The notes: generated from the letters alone by a model not told the origin. DNA of 64,000 bases from Amycolatopsis sp. 2-15 (GCF_030285625.1 NZ_CP127294.1:4870501-4934500); one strand, 5' to 3'. Positions 44,261 to 53,584 are shown, counted from the first letter of the stretch. Translations and numbers: made by a program.

Positions 44261-45619
44261 ATGCGCAAGATCTTGATCGTCGGCGGCGGCTACGCGGGCT
44301 TCTACGCCGCATGGAAACTCGAAAAGAAGCTGCGCCGGGACGAGGCCGAAGTGACGGTGGTCGACCCGCGGCCGTACATGACCTATCAGCCGTTTTTGCC
44401 CGAGGTGGTGGCCGGGTCGATCGAGGCGCGGCACGCCGCGGTGTCGCTGCGCCGCCACCTCCACCGCACGCGGATCATCACCGGGATGGTCGACGCGATC
44501 GACCACAAACGCCGTTCGGTGACGATCCGGCGCGCCGGCGGGGACCCGTTCGAACAGGGTTACGACGTCGTCGTGGTCACCGCCGGCGCGGTCACCCGCA
44601 AGTTCCCGGTGCCGGGCATCGCCGAACAGGCCATCGGCCTCAAGCACGTGGAGGAAGCGGTCGCGATCCGCGACCGGCTGCTGACGTCGTTCGACCGAGC
44701 GGCCGTGCTGCCGCCGGGGCCGCACCGGCAGAAGCTGCTCACCGCCACTTTCGTCGGGGGCGGGTTCTCCGGCGTCGAGGGCTTCGCCGAGCTGCTGTCG
44801 CTGGCGACCGCGCTGCTGAAGCGCTATCCCGAACTGCATCGCGACGAGCTTCGGTTCCACCTCGTCGAAGCGTCGGGCCGGATCTTGCCCGAGGTCACCG
44901 ACTCGCCAGGACGGTGGGTCGTGCGTTTCCTGCGACGACGTGGTGCGCAGGTGCACCTGGACACGCAGATCAGGTCGATGACCGGTGGGCACGTGGTGCT
45001 CTCCACCGGCGAGGAGTTCGATTCGGAGCTCATCGTGTGGACGGCCGGCAACGCGGCGAACCCGGTTGTGGAAAAGCACACCGACCTCCCGGTGGACGAG
45101 CGTGGATTCGTCGTCGCCCGGCCGGACCTGCGGGTCGGTACCGACGCCGAACCAGTACCCGACGCATGGGCCGCCGGCGACGACGCCGCGATCGAAGACC
45201 TCACCTCGCCGATCCCCGGCACCCGCACGGTGCCCAACGCCCAGCACGCCGTGCGCCAGGGCAAGCTGCTCGCGCGCAACATCGTCGCGACCATGCGCAG
45301 CGGAAAGCCGAAGAACTACCGTCACCACAGCCTCGGCTCCATCGCGACGCTCGGCATCGGTCACGGGATCTTCCAGTATCGGCGACTCGTGATCAAGGGG
45401 CCCATCGCCTGGCTGATGCATCGTGGCTATCACGTGCTGGCCGTGCCCAGCTGGGAACGCAAGGTCCGAGTGCTCGTGATCTGGCTGACCGCCGGGTTGT
45501 TCGGCCGGGACATCCTCTCGCTGGCGTCGGTGCAGCACCCTCGCGACGCTTTCGTCGACGGCGGTGAACCCGCGGCGCTGCTGAACCGGACGTCTCAGGA
45601 CCGAACCTCGCCGTGTTGA
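44261..45619 (+). CDS. NAD(P)/FAD-dependent oxidoreductase, NDH-2-like
   Basis: 452 residues. ILIVGGGYAGFYAAWKLEKK is the FAD Rossmann loop (G8-G13); TATFVGGGFSGVEGFAELL is the NADH-binding loop; DAWAAGDDAA binds the flavin ribityl. PYMTYQPFLPEVVAGSI and the hydrophobic C-terminal segment VRVLVIWLTAGLF support a type II NADH dehydrogenase attached to the membrane, passing electrons to menaquinone. CAGAGG precedes ATG 44261. A decayed internal copy lies at 3612-3792. Confidence 0.92.
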   Translation: MRKILIVGGGYAGFYAAWKLEKKLRRDEAEVTVVDPRPYMTYQPFLPEVVAGSIEARHAAVSLRRHLHRTRIITGMVDAIDHKRRSVTIRRAGGDPFEQGYDVVVVTAGAVTRKFPVPGIAEQAIGLKHVEEAVAIRDRLLTSFDRAAVLPPGPHRQKLLTATFVGGGFSGVEGFAELLSLATALLKRYPELHRDELRFHLVEASGRILPEVTDSPGRWVVRFLRRRGAQVHLDTQIRSMTGGHVVLSTGEEFDSELIVWTAGNAANPVVEKHTDLPVDERGFVVARPDLRVGTDAEPVPDAWAAGDDAAIEDLTSPIPGTRTVPNAQHAVRQGKLLARNIVATMRSGKPKNYRHHSLGSIATLGIGHGIFQYRRLVIKGPIAWLMHRGYHVLAVPSWERKVRVLVIWLTAGLFGRDILSLASVQHPRDAFVDGGEPAALLNRTSQDRTSPC

Positions 45620-45754
45620 GCGGTTTCCCTTTCCTCGGAGAATCGCCCGTTCGCCGCTGCGCGAGTCTTTTCGGGCCTGGTTCGTGCGACGGGGGAGGAG
45701 CCCGCCTCGACCACGACCGGAATGACAGGACAGACCCATCGGATGGCGGTCTTG

Positions 45755-47125
45755 ATGAGTGAACACTTCGACGCGATCGTGATCGGCATGGGCACCGGCG
45801 GCGAAGCCACCGCTTACCGGCTCCTGGCCGGCGGAAAACGGATCGCGGTCATCGAAAAGGAGCTGATCGGCGGGGAATGTGCCTACTGGGCCTGCATCCC
45901 GTCCAAGACCCTGCTGCGTTCCACCGAAGCTCGCGCCGAAGCCGAGCGCACCGCCGGGCTCACGCGGCCGGGTCTGGAGTGGACGACGTTGCGTGACTAC
46001 CGCGACTTCATGGTCCGCCACCTCGACGACACCGGCCAGGTCGACGGTTTGCGCAAGCTCGGCGCCACCGTGATCAAGGCGACCGCGCGCCTGGTCGGGC
46101 CCGGCAAGGTCGAGGTCCAGGGCCGCACGCTGACCGCCGACCACGTCGTCATCGCCACCGGCGCGGCTCCGAGCCACCTGTCGATCGCTGGTCTGGCCGA
46201 CGTGCCGGTGTGGACCAACCGCCAGACGACCACCCTCACCCGGATCCCGGAACGAGTGACCTTCCTCGGCGGCGGCGCCACCGGCATCGAACTCGGCCAT
46301 TTCCTGACTCGCATGGGCAGCCAGGTCACCATCGTGCAGCGCGGCTCGCGCTTGCTGGACCGCGAAGATCCGGCACTGGGCGACTTGATCGCCGAGCTGT
46401 TGACCGCGGATGGAATCGACGTGCGGACCGGCGTCCGAGCGCACACCGTCCGGCGCGTTTCCGGCCGGCGTGGCGAAGAGATCGTCGTCGAGCTGGATGA
46501 CGGCACCACTGTGGACACGGATGTCCTCGTCAACGCCACCGGTCGCACTCCCTGCACCGCCTCCCTGAACCTGGAGGCCGTCGGCGTGCGGCCCGGGTCC
46601 CGGGGGCACATCGAAGTAGACGAAAACTGCCGGGCCGGCGACGGGCTGTGGGCCGTCGGAGACGTGACCGGAGTCGCGCTGTTCACCCACGTGGCCACCT
46701 ACCAGGGCCGCGTGGTGGCCGACAACATCTTGGGCCGCCCACGCGTCGCCGACTACACCGCCGTCCCCCGCGTGGTGTTCACCCAGCCCGAGATCGCCGC
46801 CGTGGGCCTCACCCCCGCGTCAGCCCGCGGCCAGGGGATCGACATCGTGGCCTCCACCCTGCAGCTGGCCGACGAGATCGCGCGCCCCTACACCTACGAG
46901 ACGGACCCCTACGGCACCTTCACACTGATCGCGGACCGCCGGCGGCGCACACTCGTCGGCGCCTGGGCCGTCGCTCCGCTCGCCGGCGAGTGGATCAACA
47001 CCGCCGCCCTCGCCATCCGGCACCACCTCACCATCGACGATCTCGCCGACGGCATCGTCCAGTTCCCCAGCTACACGGAAGCCCTCACCCTCGCCGCCGA
47101 CAAACTCGTCAGTCAGCTGCAGTGA
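45755..47125 (+). CDS. Class I pyridine nucleotide-disulfide oxidoreductase, dyad-His missing
   Basis: 456 residues. VIGMGTGGEATAYRLL binds FAD, GGECAYWACIPSKTL has the redox disulfide Cys42/Cys47, and VTFLGGGATGIELGHFLTRM binds NAD(P)H; GDGLWAVGDVTG follows. In lipoamide dehydrogenase or glutathione reductase the partner subunit's His-Glu dyad appears as HPT..E; here it reads QFPSYTEAL, so His is Phe. It is therefore not a normal lipoamide dehydrogenase; quinone or metal reduction is possible. ATG 45755 chosen; earlier in-frame starts exist. Confidence 0.9.
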   Translation: MSEHFDAIVIGMGTGGEATAYRLLAGGKRIAVIEKELIGGECAYWACIPSKTLLRSTEARAEAERTAGLTRPGLEWTTLRDYRDFMVRHLDDTGQVDGLRKLGATVIKATARLVGPGKVEVQGRTLTADHVVIATGAAPSHLSIAGLADVPVWTNRQTTTLTRIPERVTFLGGGATGIELGHFLTRMGSQVTIVQRGSRLLDREDPALGDLIAELLTADGIDVRTGVRAHTVRRVSGRRGEEIVVELDDGTTVDTDVLVNATGRTPCTASLNLEAVGVRPGSRGHIEVDENCRAGDGLWAVGDVTGVALFTHVATYQGRVVADNILGRPRVADYTAVPRVVFTQPEIAAVGLTPASARGQGIDIVASTLQLADEIARPYTYETDPYGTFTLIADRRRRTLVGAWAVAPLAGEWINTAALAIRHHLTIDDLADGIVQFPSYTEALTLAADKLVSQLQ

Positions 47126-47189
47126 TGAGACGGCCGGCAAGATGCGGAATCCTGCCGGCCGTTGAAGGTTCGTCTTCTCGTGCGCTCGG

Positions 47190-47936
47190 TCAGATGGCCA
47201 ACCCGGCGCCACCGGACACCACGATCTCCTGCCCGGTGACGTAGGCGGCCTCGTCCGAAGCCAGGAACGCGACGGTCCCGGCGATGTCTTCAGGCGTGCC
47301 CAGGCGACCGAACGGGTTCTTCTCCGCCATCTCCGCCATCGTCGCGGGGACGTCGTCAGATCCCGTGCCGAGCGCGGTCCGCGTCATGGGGGTGTCGGTG
47401 AATCCCGGGCTCACGGCGTTGACCCGGATGCGGCGCGGGGCGAGCTCCAAGGCCAGCGTCGGGATCATGGCCAGCAACGCGCCGTGCGACCCGGCCGCGA
47501 TGCTGTTGCCGGTCAGGCTTCGCGTCGCTCCGATTCCCACCGTGACAATGACAGAAGCGCCGTCGGTCAGCAGCGGCAGCGCCTTGATCAGGGTGAAGAA
47601 CTGCCCTTTGGTGTTGACGGCGAACACCTCGTCGAAGGCCGCTTCGTCGCAGACGTCCAGAGTCACGGGCCGGCTGACGCCGGCGTTCAGGTACAGCGTG
47701 GTCAGACTCCCGAATCGTTCGCCGACTTCGGACACCACCCTGTCGGTGTCAGCGAGCGAGCGCGCGTCGGCTTGCAAGACCAGGACGTCTTCGGGGAGCT
47801 CCTCGCGCGCCCGGGCGACGCTTTCCGGACGTTGTCCGGTGACCGCGACGCGATAGCCACGGCTGTGCAGAACCTGCGCGGTCGCCTTCCCGATCCCGCT
47901 GGTGCCGCCGGTGATCAGGGCTGCACGTGCCGACAT
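47190..47936 (-). CDS. SDR-like protein lacking the catalytic triad
   Basis: 248 residues. ITGGTSGIGKATAQVL and NAGVSRPVTLDV keep the Rossmann fold and N-A-G motif, and [15 protein letters not shown] is standard. The catalytic Y-x-x-x-K segment reads AAGSHGALL (Tyr to Ala, Lys to His), and the Ser strand reads VIVTVGIGA. A normal SDR reaction is unlikely; binding or regulatory roles are possible. TGGAG lies ten bases before ATG 47936. It is divergent from alkA, with box 7 between. Confidence 0.88.
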   Translation of the reverse strand: MSARAALITGGTSGIGKATAQVLHSRGYRVAVTGQRPESVARAREELPEDVLVLQADARSLADTDRVVSEVGERFGSLTTLYLNAGVSRPVTLDVCDEAAFDEVFAVNTKGQFFTLIKALPLLTDGASVIVTVGIGATRSLTGNSIAAGSHGALLAMIPTLALELAPRRIRVNAVSPGFTDTPMTRTALGTGSDDVPATMAEMAEKNPFGRLGTPEDIAGTVAFLASDEAAYVTGQEIVVSGGAGLAI

Positions 47937-48054
47937 GGTGATCACTCCACAGTAGTTGGTGTCTTGACACGACAGCCCGACGACATGGCGCCGAGCTCAG
48001 GCGGTGTCGCGAGGTGCCAGAGGACGGCTACCCGCGTATCCATCATTATCGAAG

Positions 48055-48070
48055 AGAACCATATAGTCCA
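48055..48070. promoter_or_regulatory. GGACT box 7 between the SDR and alkA-like genes
   Basis: AGAACCATATAGTCCA, two mismatches in the left arm. TATAGT is a plausible -10 toward alkA. GTG 48076, eight bases on, opens a 22-codon ORF whose TGA overlaps the alkA ATG at 48141. Confidence 0.6.
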
Positions 48071-48140
48071 CACGCGTGGTCGACCAGCGGCGGGTACCTG
48101 GGCTGCCGCCATCCCCGGCTCAGCTGAAGGGGGCTTGGGA

Positions 48141-48974
48141 ATGAGCGGGATCACTGCGCGTCCCGAGGGTGTGCGGCTGGATCGATGTGACCTGTTCCTG
48201 GACTATGTGGGCCATATTTGGGACCCTGGTGACGTGACCATGACTCGCACGGGGAAGCGCGCAACCAAGGAACAGCGCGCCGCGTACGAGTACTTGGGCT
48301 CGCGCGGCGACTCGCTCGCCCTGTGGGTGCGGTCGACAGGACCGATCGATGCCTACGAGTCACACCTTCCGGTCGAGGTCCACGCTCCGCTCGAATGGTT
48401 GTCGTTCGCGATCGCCTCGCGGCAGCTCAGCAGGGCAACCGCCTTGGCGATCTACCACCGGCTTGTCACGCAGCTGGGTGGCTCCATCACCACGGAGCGG
48501 GTCGTCACGGCCGACGAACGGATTCTGCGCGGAGCCGGCTTGTCTCACCGGAAAGCCAGGGCAATCCGCGAGGTTGCCGAACACGCCGATGACGGCCTGC
48601 TGGACCCGGACAAGCTCGCGGCGATGTCGGATACCGAAATTCAAACCAAGCTCGTGGCCGTGGCGGGTATCGGTCCTTCGACAGCGCAGATGTTCATGAT
48701 GCGGTACCTGCGTCGACCGGACATCTTCCCGGCCGGCGACCTCGCTGTGCGCTCGGCGATCACGACATTCGATCGACTGGACAGGCGGATCACGCCGAAG
48801 GCCGCGGAGCAGCGTAGTGAGCCATGGCGGCCGTATCGGTCGTATGCGACGGCGTACCTGTGGGGTTACGTGTGGGAGCTGCACCATACAGATGAAGGAG
48901 CCGGCATGGACAGCAGCTTCGTTCGAGCACGCCCGAAACCGACTGCCGGCCGCTCGGTCGAGGCCGGCTCATGA
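48141..48974 (+). CDS. AlkA-like 3-methyladenine DNA glycosylase
   Basis: 277 residues. EWLSFAIASRQLSRATALAI, then AGLSHRKARAIREVA, the helix-hairpin-helix VAGIGPSTAQMFMMRYLRRP, and FPAGDLAVRSA with catalytic Asp; EPWRPYRSYATAYLW completes the fold. It excises alkylated purines. The first ~60 residues are not glycosylase-like; TGGACTATGTGGGCCA (48199-48214), a box-like palindrome, lies inside them, so ATG 48240 may be the true start. The stop overlaps the next gene (ATGA). Confidence 0.9.
   Translation: MSGITARPEGVRLDRCDLFLDYVGHIWDPGDVTMTRTGKRATKEQRAAYEYLGSRGDSLALWVRSTGPIDAYESHLPVEVHAPLEWLSFAIASRQLSRATALAIYHRLVTQLGGSITTERVVTADERILRGAGLSHRKARAIREVAEHADDGLLDPDKLAAMSDTEIQTKLVAVAGIGPSTAQMFMMRYLRRPDIFPAGDLAVRSAITTFDRLDRRITPKAAEQRSEPWRPYRSYATAYLWGYVWELHHTDEGAGMDSSFVRARPKPTAGRSVEAGS
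48199..48214. promoter_or_regulatory. GGACT box 8 (weak), inside the called alkA start region
   Basis: TGGACTATGTGGGCCA differs by one base from box 2 and by two from the exact palindrome. It lies 41 bases before ATG 48240, an alternative alkA start. Confidence 0.45.
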
Positions 48975-50506
48975 GTGCTCGCTACGACTATGTGGTCGTC
49001 GGCGGGGGCACGGCCGGGTGTGTCGTGGCCGCACGTCTGTCAGAGGACACTGACAGTCGCGTGCTGCTGCTCGAGTCCGGTGGCCCCGATTCCAAGGCGG
49101 AAATCTCCGACCCACCCGCGTGGCCCTCTGTCTGGGGCACCGAAGTCGACTACGGCTACCGCACCGTCCCGCAGGCCGGCACCGGCGGGGCCGCACACGA
49201 CTGGCCGCGTGGTCACACCCTCGGCGGGTCGCACAGCATCAACGCGATGGTGCACCTGCGAGGGCACCGCGGCGACTTCGACCAGTGGGCGAGGATGGGC
49301 TGCACGGGCTGGGACTACGACTCGGTCCTGCCGTACTTCCGGCGCATGGAATCCGTGCCGGGCCGCGATGCCCGGTTTCGTGGCACGGACGGGCCGCTGC
49401 GCCCGGCACCCTCGGCCGCACCCAACCCGCTCTCGCAGGTGTTCGTCGACGCCGCGGTGGCCGCCGGACACCCGCGGGCCGACGACTTCAACGGCGCCGA
49501 CGGTGAAGGTGCCGGCTGGCATGACCTCTCGATCGCGGACGGGATGCGACAGAGCACGGCCGCGGCTTACCTGCGGCCGATCCGGGACGCGCGGCCCAAC
49601 CTCACCGTGGCGACCGGTGCCCGCGCACACCGGCTGCTGTTCGACGCCGACCAGTGCACCGGTGTGGAATACCGGCAGGACGGCGCCGGCCATACCGTGT
49701 ACGCCGACCGCGAGGTCATCCTCAGCGCCGGCACGGTCGACTCACCGCGACTGTTGCTGCTCTCCGGTGTCGGCCCCGCCGCCGACCTCGAATACGCCGG
49801 CGTCGACGTCGTGCACGACCTGCCCGGCGTCGGTCGCAACCTCCACGACCACCCACTGTGCAACGTCGTCTACGAGGCCGCACAGCCGATTCCGCCCGGC
49901 AACACCAACCACGCCGAGACCTCGATGGTGTGGCGCAGCGACCCGAGCCTCACCGGGCCCGACATGCAGCTGATGTTCATGCACGTCCCCTTCGGCCCAC
50001 CGGCCCTGCCGGCTCCGCCGAACAGCTTCACCTTCGGACTGGCGACCGTCCCGCAGGCCCGCGGCGCCGTCCGCATCGCGGGGCCCGATCCGAGCGCACA
50101 GCCACTGATCGACCCGAACTACCTGGGGGCCGAGCGCGACGTGCTGCGCCTCGTCGACGCCGTCGCCGTGGCTCGCGAGATCGCCGCCGCGCACCCGTTC
50201 GACGCGTGGCGCGGGAAGGAACTGCACCCTGGCCCGGATGCCCGCGACCAGCACAGCCTGCGCGAGTTCGTCACCCGTGCCACCGGCACGTACTTCCACC
50301 CGGTCGGCACCTGCGCGATGGGCACCGGCCCCGGCGCGGTCGTCGACCTCGATCTGCGTCTGCGCGGTGTGCGCGGCCTGCGGGTCGCCGACGCATCGGT
50401 CATGCCGCGCATCGTCTGCGTCAACACCAACGCGGCCACGATCATGATCGGCGAAAAAGCCGCCGACCTCGTCCGCGGCCGCGAGGTGGCCGGGTCGGTG
50501 TCCTGA
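48971..50506 (+). CDS. GMC-family FAD oxidoreductase
   Basis: 511 residues. VVGGGTAGCVVAARLSED binds ADP of FAD; GHTLGGSHSINAM is the first GMC signature; GTVDSPRLLLLSGVGPA the second; YFHPVGTCAMG holds the active-site His and NTNAATIMIGEKAADL the C-terminal Asn. Members oxidise alcohols such as choline or alkyl alcohols. ATG 48971 overlaps the alkA stop (ATGA), so a repair glycosylase and an oxidase are co-translated, likely under box 7. Confidence 0.94.
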   Translation: MSARYDYVVVGGGTAGCVVAARLSEDTDSRVLLLESGGPDSKAEISDPPAWPSVWGTEVDYGYRTVPQAGTGGAAHDWPRGHTLGGSHSINAMVHLRGHRGDFDQWARMGCTGWDYDSVLPYFRRMESVPGRDARFRGTDGPLRPAPSAAPNPLSQVFVDAAVAAGHPRADDFNGADGEGAGWHDLSIADGMRQSTAAAYLRPIRDARPNLTVATGARAHRLLFDADQCTGVEYRQDGAGHTVYADREVILSAGTVDSPRLLLLSGVGPAADLEYAGVDVVHDLPGVGRNLHDHPLCNVVYEAAQPIPPGNTNHAETSMVWRSDPSLTGPDMQLMFMHVPFGPPALPAPPNSFTFGLATVPQARGAVRIAGPDPSAQPLIDPNYLGAERDVLRLVDAVAVAREIAAAHPFDAWRGKELHPGPDARDQHSLREFVTRATGTYFHPVGTCAMGTGPGAVVDLDLRLRGVRGLRVADASVMPRIVCVNTNAATIMIGEKAADLVRGREVAGSVS

Positions 50507-50996
50507 CGCTCTCGCCGCGATCGGTCGTGCACAGGGAGCGCTGCGACGCCGGCAGTCGACTCGGCGCACTGCGGCGGCCGGCCGTGGCGAGCGTCGGCTG
50601 AGGTTGTTCACTCCGCAACGCCGGCCGAGCCGCGAGGCTTCGCTGGGCGCGAGGTCGACAGTCGGGCAACGAACGAGGTCGCAACGCTGCCGGTAAGACT
50701 TCGAGACGGACCGACACCAACCACTTGCCCGATGACGCGGGTCGCCGCACGCACCCGCTGCGACCGCTGAGCCGCACACAGGAGAGGTAAGGGAATGAGC
50801 GACGCCGAGCCTTCAGCCGGAGACCTGTAGCTGGAAGCTCTTCCGTGAGCGCTGCTCGCGGTCGGGAATTGTCTCCACCACGCAGTGGATGTCAAGTAAA
50901 TTGACGTCTTGCCTGAGCGATGACAAGCAGATTGGCGCCTTTTCGGTTCCACGACAAGCTCATTGCCCGAGCCGCTGAGGGAGGAGGAAGCCCACT
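50507..50996. other. Gap before the HTH protein gene
   Basis: It contains no recognisable gene beyond an 11-codon ORF (ATG 50794, MSDAEPSAGDL) behind a strong GGAGAGG site, probably chance or a remnant, and the palindrome at 50888-50908. Confidence 0.4.
50888..50908. promoter_or_regulatory. GTCAA-N5-TTGAC palindrome
   Basis: GTCAA (50891-50895) and TTGAC (50901-50905), extended to GA.GTCAA/TTGAC.TC, lie about 90 bp before the HTH protein gene at 50997 and are unlike the GGACT box. TTGAC may also be part of a -35 element. Self-regulation by that protein is possible. Confidence 0.55.
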
Positions 50997-52226
50997 ATGC
51001 GCGTCACCCCCGCATTCGCCGTGCCCCGCAACGCCGATGCGGTCGAGATTGTGCACATCCCGGTTCCCGAAGATGTGGATTTGCCTCCGCTGCCCACCCA
51101 GGCGGATTCGTGGGTGGGGCATTACCAGCGTGTCCTGCTCAATGTCCGCACCGGCGAGATGTCGTTTTTCTGCGCTGACTGGCGGGTGTACGTGCCTGTT
51201 CTCGGAGATGAGGATCGCGCGGTCTGGAAGTCGCAGTACCCCGGCGAGAGTCCGATCAACTCCATGAATGCGGCCACCCGGCCGGTTCCGGAGTTGCTGA
51301 TGTTCTTCATCGACACCTGGACGCGCGTGGATTTCCCCGCTGCGGGGCGTCCGTCGACGCCCGCGTGGGTGTACCTGACTCGCGAGCAAGGCGACGCGTT
51401 CGTGGCTTCGCTCGTGCCGCTTGCGCAGCAGTTGGTTGACAACCTGTTCCGAGTGCCCGGCACCGACGACCTCGAATGGTCTGCCGAATCCGTGGCGGCC
51501 GTGCGGTTGATCGATGCCGCGTGCAGCCGATACCACCAGGGTCCGCGGGGTGTCGAGACGTCGCTGGCGGGCCTGATCAATTTCGCTGATGCCGTCGTGG
51601 CAGTGCCGGGGTTGGTCCGAGGTGAGTGGGCCGAGATGGAAGACACCCAGCTCGACGACGCGGCCGACGTGCTGAGTAGGTCTCGGTACCACCTCGACCC
51701 GCAGCTTCGGGAGGAGTCCGGGAGGCCGTGCGACGAAGGCGGTGGCATCGGGCTGAAGGTGTACGGAGCGCGGGCGTGGCTCTACACCTACCGCGCCAAC
51801 GAGGCCGACAACCGGCCGATTCTGGATGCGGCCAGGTGGTTCGCCGAGCCCGCGCACACCCTGATCGGCCGGATGACCGCGGACCACGACGACGAAGCCG
51901 TCTCCATGTTCGCCGAGCGCGAGCGCACCGCCGCCTTGCGGGACGGGGTCAAACTGGTCGGGGTCGAAAGTGTCGCGCACGCCTACCGGGACGAACTGCG
52001 GTCCCGCCTGATCGACGACGAACTGACCCAAGCCCGCGAGGCCGTCGAACGGCTGCAACGTGCCAAAGCCGCCCGTGCCGCACTTCTCGCACAGATCATC
52101 AGCTGGGGCGATGCGCGGTACCACAGTGACAACGACGCCGAACTGGGCCGTCGTGCCGGGATGACCCGCCAGGCGGTCAACCAGCTCCGCAAGGCACTTT
52201 CCGACGACGTCGACAGCGGTGATTGA
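50997..52226 (+). CDS. Unknown 409-aa protein with C-terminal helix-turn-helix
   Basis: The first 300 residues match no family I know; they include DSWVGHYQRVLLNVRTGEMS and PVPELLMFFIDTWTRVDFPA. Residues about 325-375 form charged helices (a likely coiled coil, ELTQAREAVERLQRAKAARA), and the end DNDAELGRRAGMTRQAVNQL resembles a helix-turn-helix. GGAGGAGG lies nine bases before ATG 50997. A DNA-binding protein of unknown role; the palindrome upstream could be its operator. Confidence 0.72.
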   Translation: MRVTPAFAVPRNADAVEIVHIPVPEDVDLPPLPTQADSWVGHYQRVLLNVRTGEMSFFCADWRVYVPVLGDEDRAVWKSQYPGESPINSMNAATRPVPELLMFFIDTWTRVDFPAAGRPSTPAWVYLTREQGDAFVASLVPLAQQLVDNLFRVPGTDDLEWSAESVAAVRLIDAACSRYHQGPRGVETSLAGLINFADAVVAVPGLVRGEWAEMEDTQLDDAADVLSRSRYHLDPQLREESGRPCDEGGGIGLKVYGARAWLYTYRANEADNRPILDAARWFAEPAHTLIGRMTADHDDEAVSMFAERERTAALRDGVKLVGVESVAHAYRDELRSRLIDDELTQAREAVERLQRAKAARAALLAQIISWGDARYHSDNDAELGRRAGMTRQAVNQLRKALSDDVDSGD

Positions 52227-52478
52227 CTCCGATGCGGCGGGTCAGACCGATCTCTTGGAAATGACAATGCGGCGATGTCTTCACTCGACGAGTCAGTCAG
52301 GCGGCGCTTCTCGACCGGACTCTGATGGCGTAAGTCGGTCGGGATGCAGGACTTCTCCGCCACGTCGGTTTCCCGGCGGTTAACGGTTGCGGCGTGAGGA
52401 AGCGGATTGACTTCGGCGCGGTTGGCCGAATTGCATCGCGGGGCACGCAGGCACAGGCAGGTGCGATAATCTGTCGCG

Positions 52479-53105
52479 GTGGTGGAACCGGAGAGCACAA
52501 TGAAGCCTGTCCGGCTGACGGCGCGGGGTGAGGCGACCCGGGCTCGGATCGTCCGCGCTGCCGTGGACGTGATGACGGTCAAGGGGGTGGCCGCCACCAC
52601 GCTCGACGACGTTCGCGCGGCGAGCAGTACCAGCAAGTCACAGCTCTACCGTCACTATGCCGACAAGGACGCGCTGGTCCGGGATGTGATCGAACATCAG
52701 GCCGAAGACCTGCTGACCGCGCAGGGGGAACAGCTGCGCCGGCTGGACTCGGTCAGTGGGCTCGAGCGGTGGCGTGATGCGATCATCCAGCGGAACACCC
52801 TGCGCAACAGGGCTTATGGATGCCAACTCGGCTCGCTGGCGTGTGAGCTTTCCGATCAGAACGAGCGGGCTCGATCTGCTCTGGCCGGCCACTTCGAAAC
52901 CTGGCGCGGCCTGATCGCGGATGGTCTGCGGCGGATGCGCGACGCGGGCAAACTGCGCTGTGACGCCGATCCCGAACGGCTCGCCATCGGCTTGATGGGC
53001 GCCCTCGAAGGCGGGTACTTGCTCGCGCAGACCGAGGGGGACATCAAGTCCATGCGCATCGCGCTCGACATGGCCATCGACTACATTCGTACTCTCGAAG
53101 TGTGA
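52479..53105 (+). CDS. TetR-family regulator, LmrA/QdoR-like (copy B)
   Basis: 208 residues, nearly identical to the product of 13133-13759 with scattered substitutions (for example SSTSKSQLYRHY versus SGTSKSQLYHHY). Upstream bases including GATAAT and the eight bases to GTG 52479 are also conserved, pointing to a recent gene duplication with promoter. Here an ATG at 52500 follows CGGAGAG and is an alternative start absent in copy A. Box 9 lies 132 bp after its stop, before an SDR gene. The likely function is repression via the GGACT boxes; ligand unknown. Confidence 0.92.
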   Translation: MVEPESTMKPVRLTARGEATRARIVRAAVDVMTVKGVAATTLDDVRAASSTSKSQLYRHYADKDALVRDVIEHQAEDLLTAQGEQLRRLDSVSGLERWRDAIIQRNTLRNRAYGCQLGSLACELSDQNERARSALAGHFETWRGLIADGLRRMRDAGKLRCDADPERLAIGLMGALEGGYLLAQTEGDIKSMRIALDMAIDYIRTLEV

Positions 53106-53236
53106 ATCGCCAGTAACGGGATACCTCGGAAACGAACGATCTGTGGGTAGTTGACGTCGTCAGCTCGACGTACGGGCCGACCTGTCGGCCATCCGAACCG
53201 GTGAGAAAAAAACGACCTCGATGACACGCGGCAGAG

Positions 53237-53252
53237 AGGACTGTATAGTCCA
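53237..53252. promoter_or_regulatory. GGACT box 9 upstream of the SDR-cupin operon
   Basis: AGGACTGTATAGTCCA, exact arms, with TATAGT as a likely -10. GTG seven bases further opens a 42-codon ORF of no known family. The SDR gene begins 333 bp downstream. Confidence 0.8.
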
Positions 53253-53584
53253 CACTGTGATCAACAGCCTCTGCCGGCCGGCAGCTGCGACGCTGTGCTT
53301 GCCGCCTGGCTCGGTGCCGGAGTCACCACGATTGATGGCTGCGACGCCAGTGTGCGGACATCTTGGCCGTCGGTCGGCGTCCGGGTAGGCGGTACCCGGC
53401 ACGGTGAGATGACCGTCCGCGTTGAAACCGTCTCCGTCTCGAGTGGACGGTTGCCGTCGATTTCGCTTGGTGCAGGTTTGCCGCCCCGGCGTCGGCTGGT
53501 GTCTTGTGCCGGTTCATCTGAGCCGTCAGCTTCGGGACTCTCGGTAAACGCAATATTGCGCCTTGACAATGAAGGAGATATTTC

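Noticed and set aside
44021-46690. 889-residue minus-strand ORF
   Set aside because: It lies antisense to two clear flavoproteins and shows only low-complexity Asp/Gly/Val-rich text.
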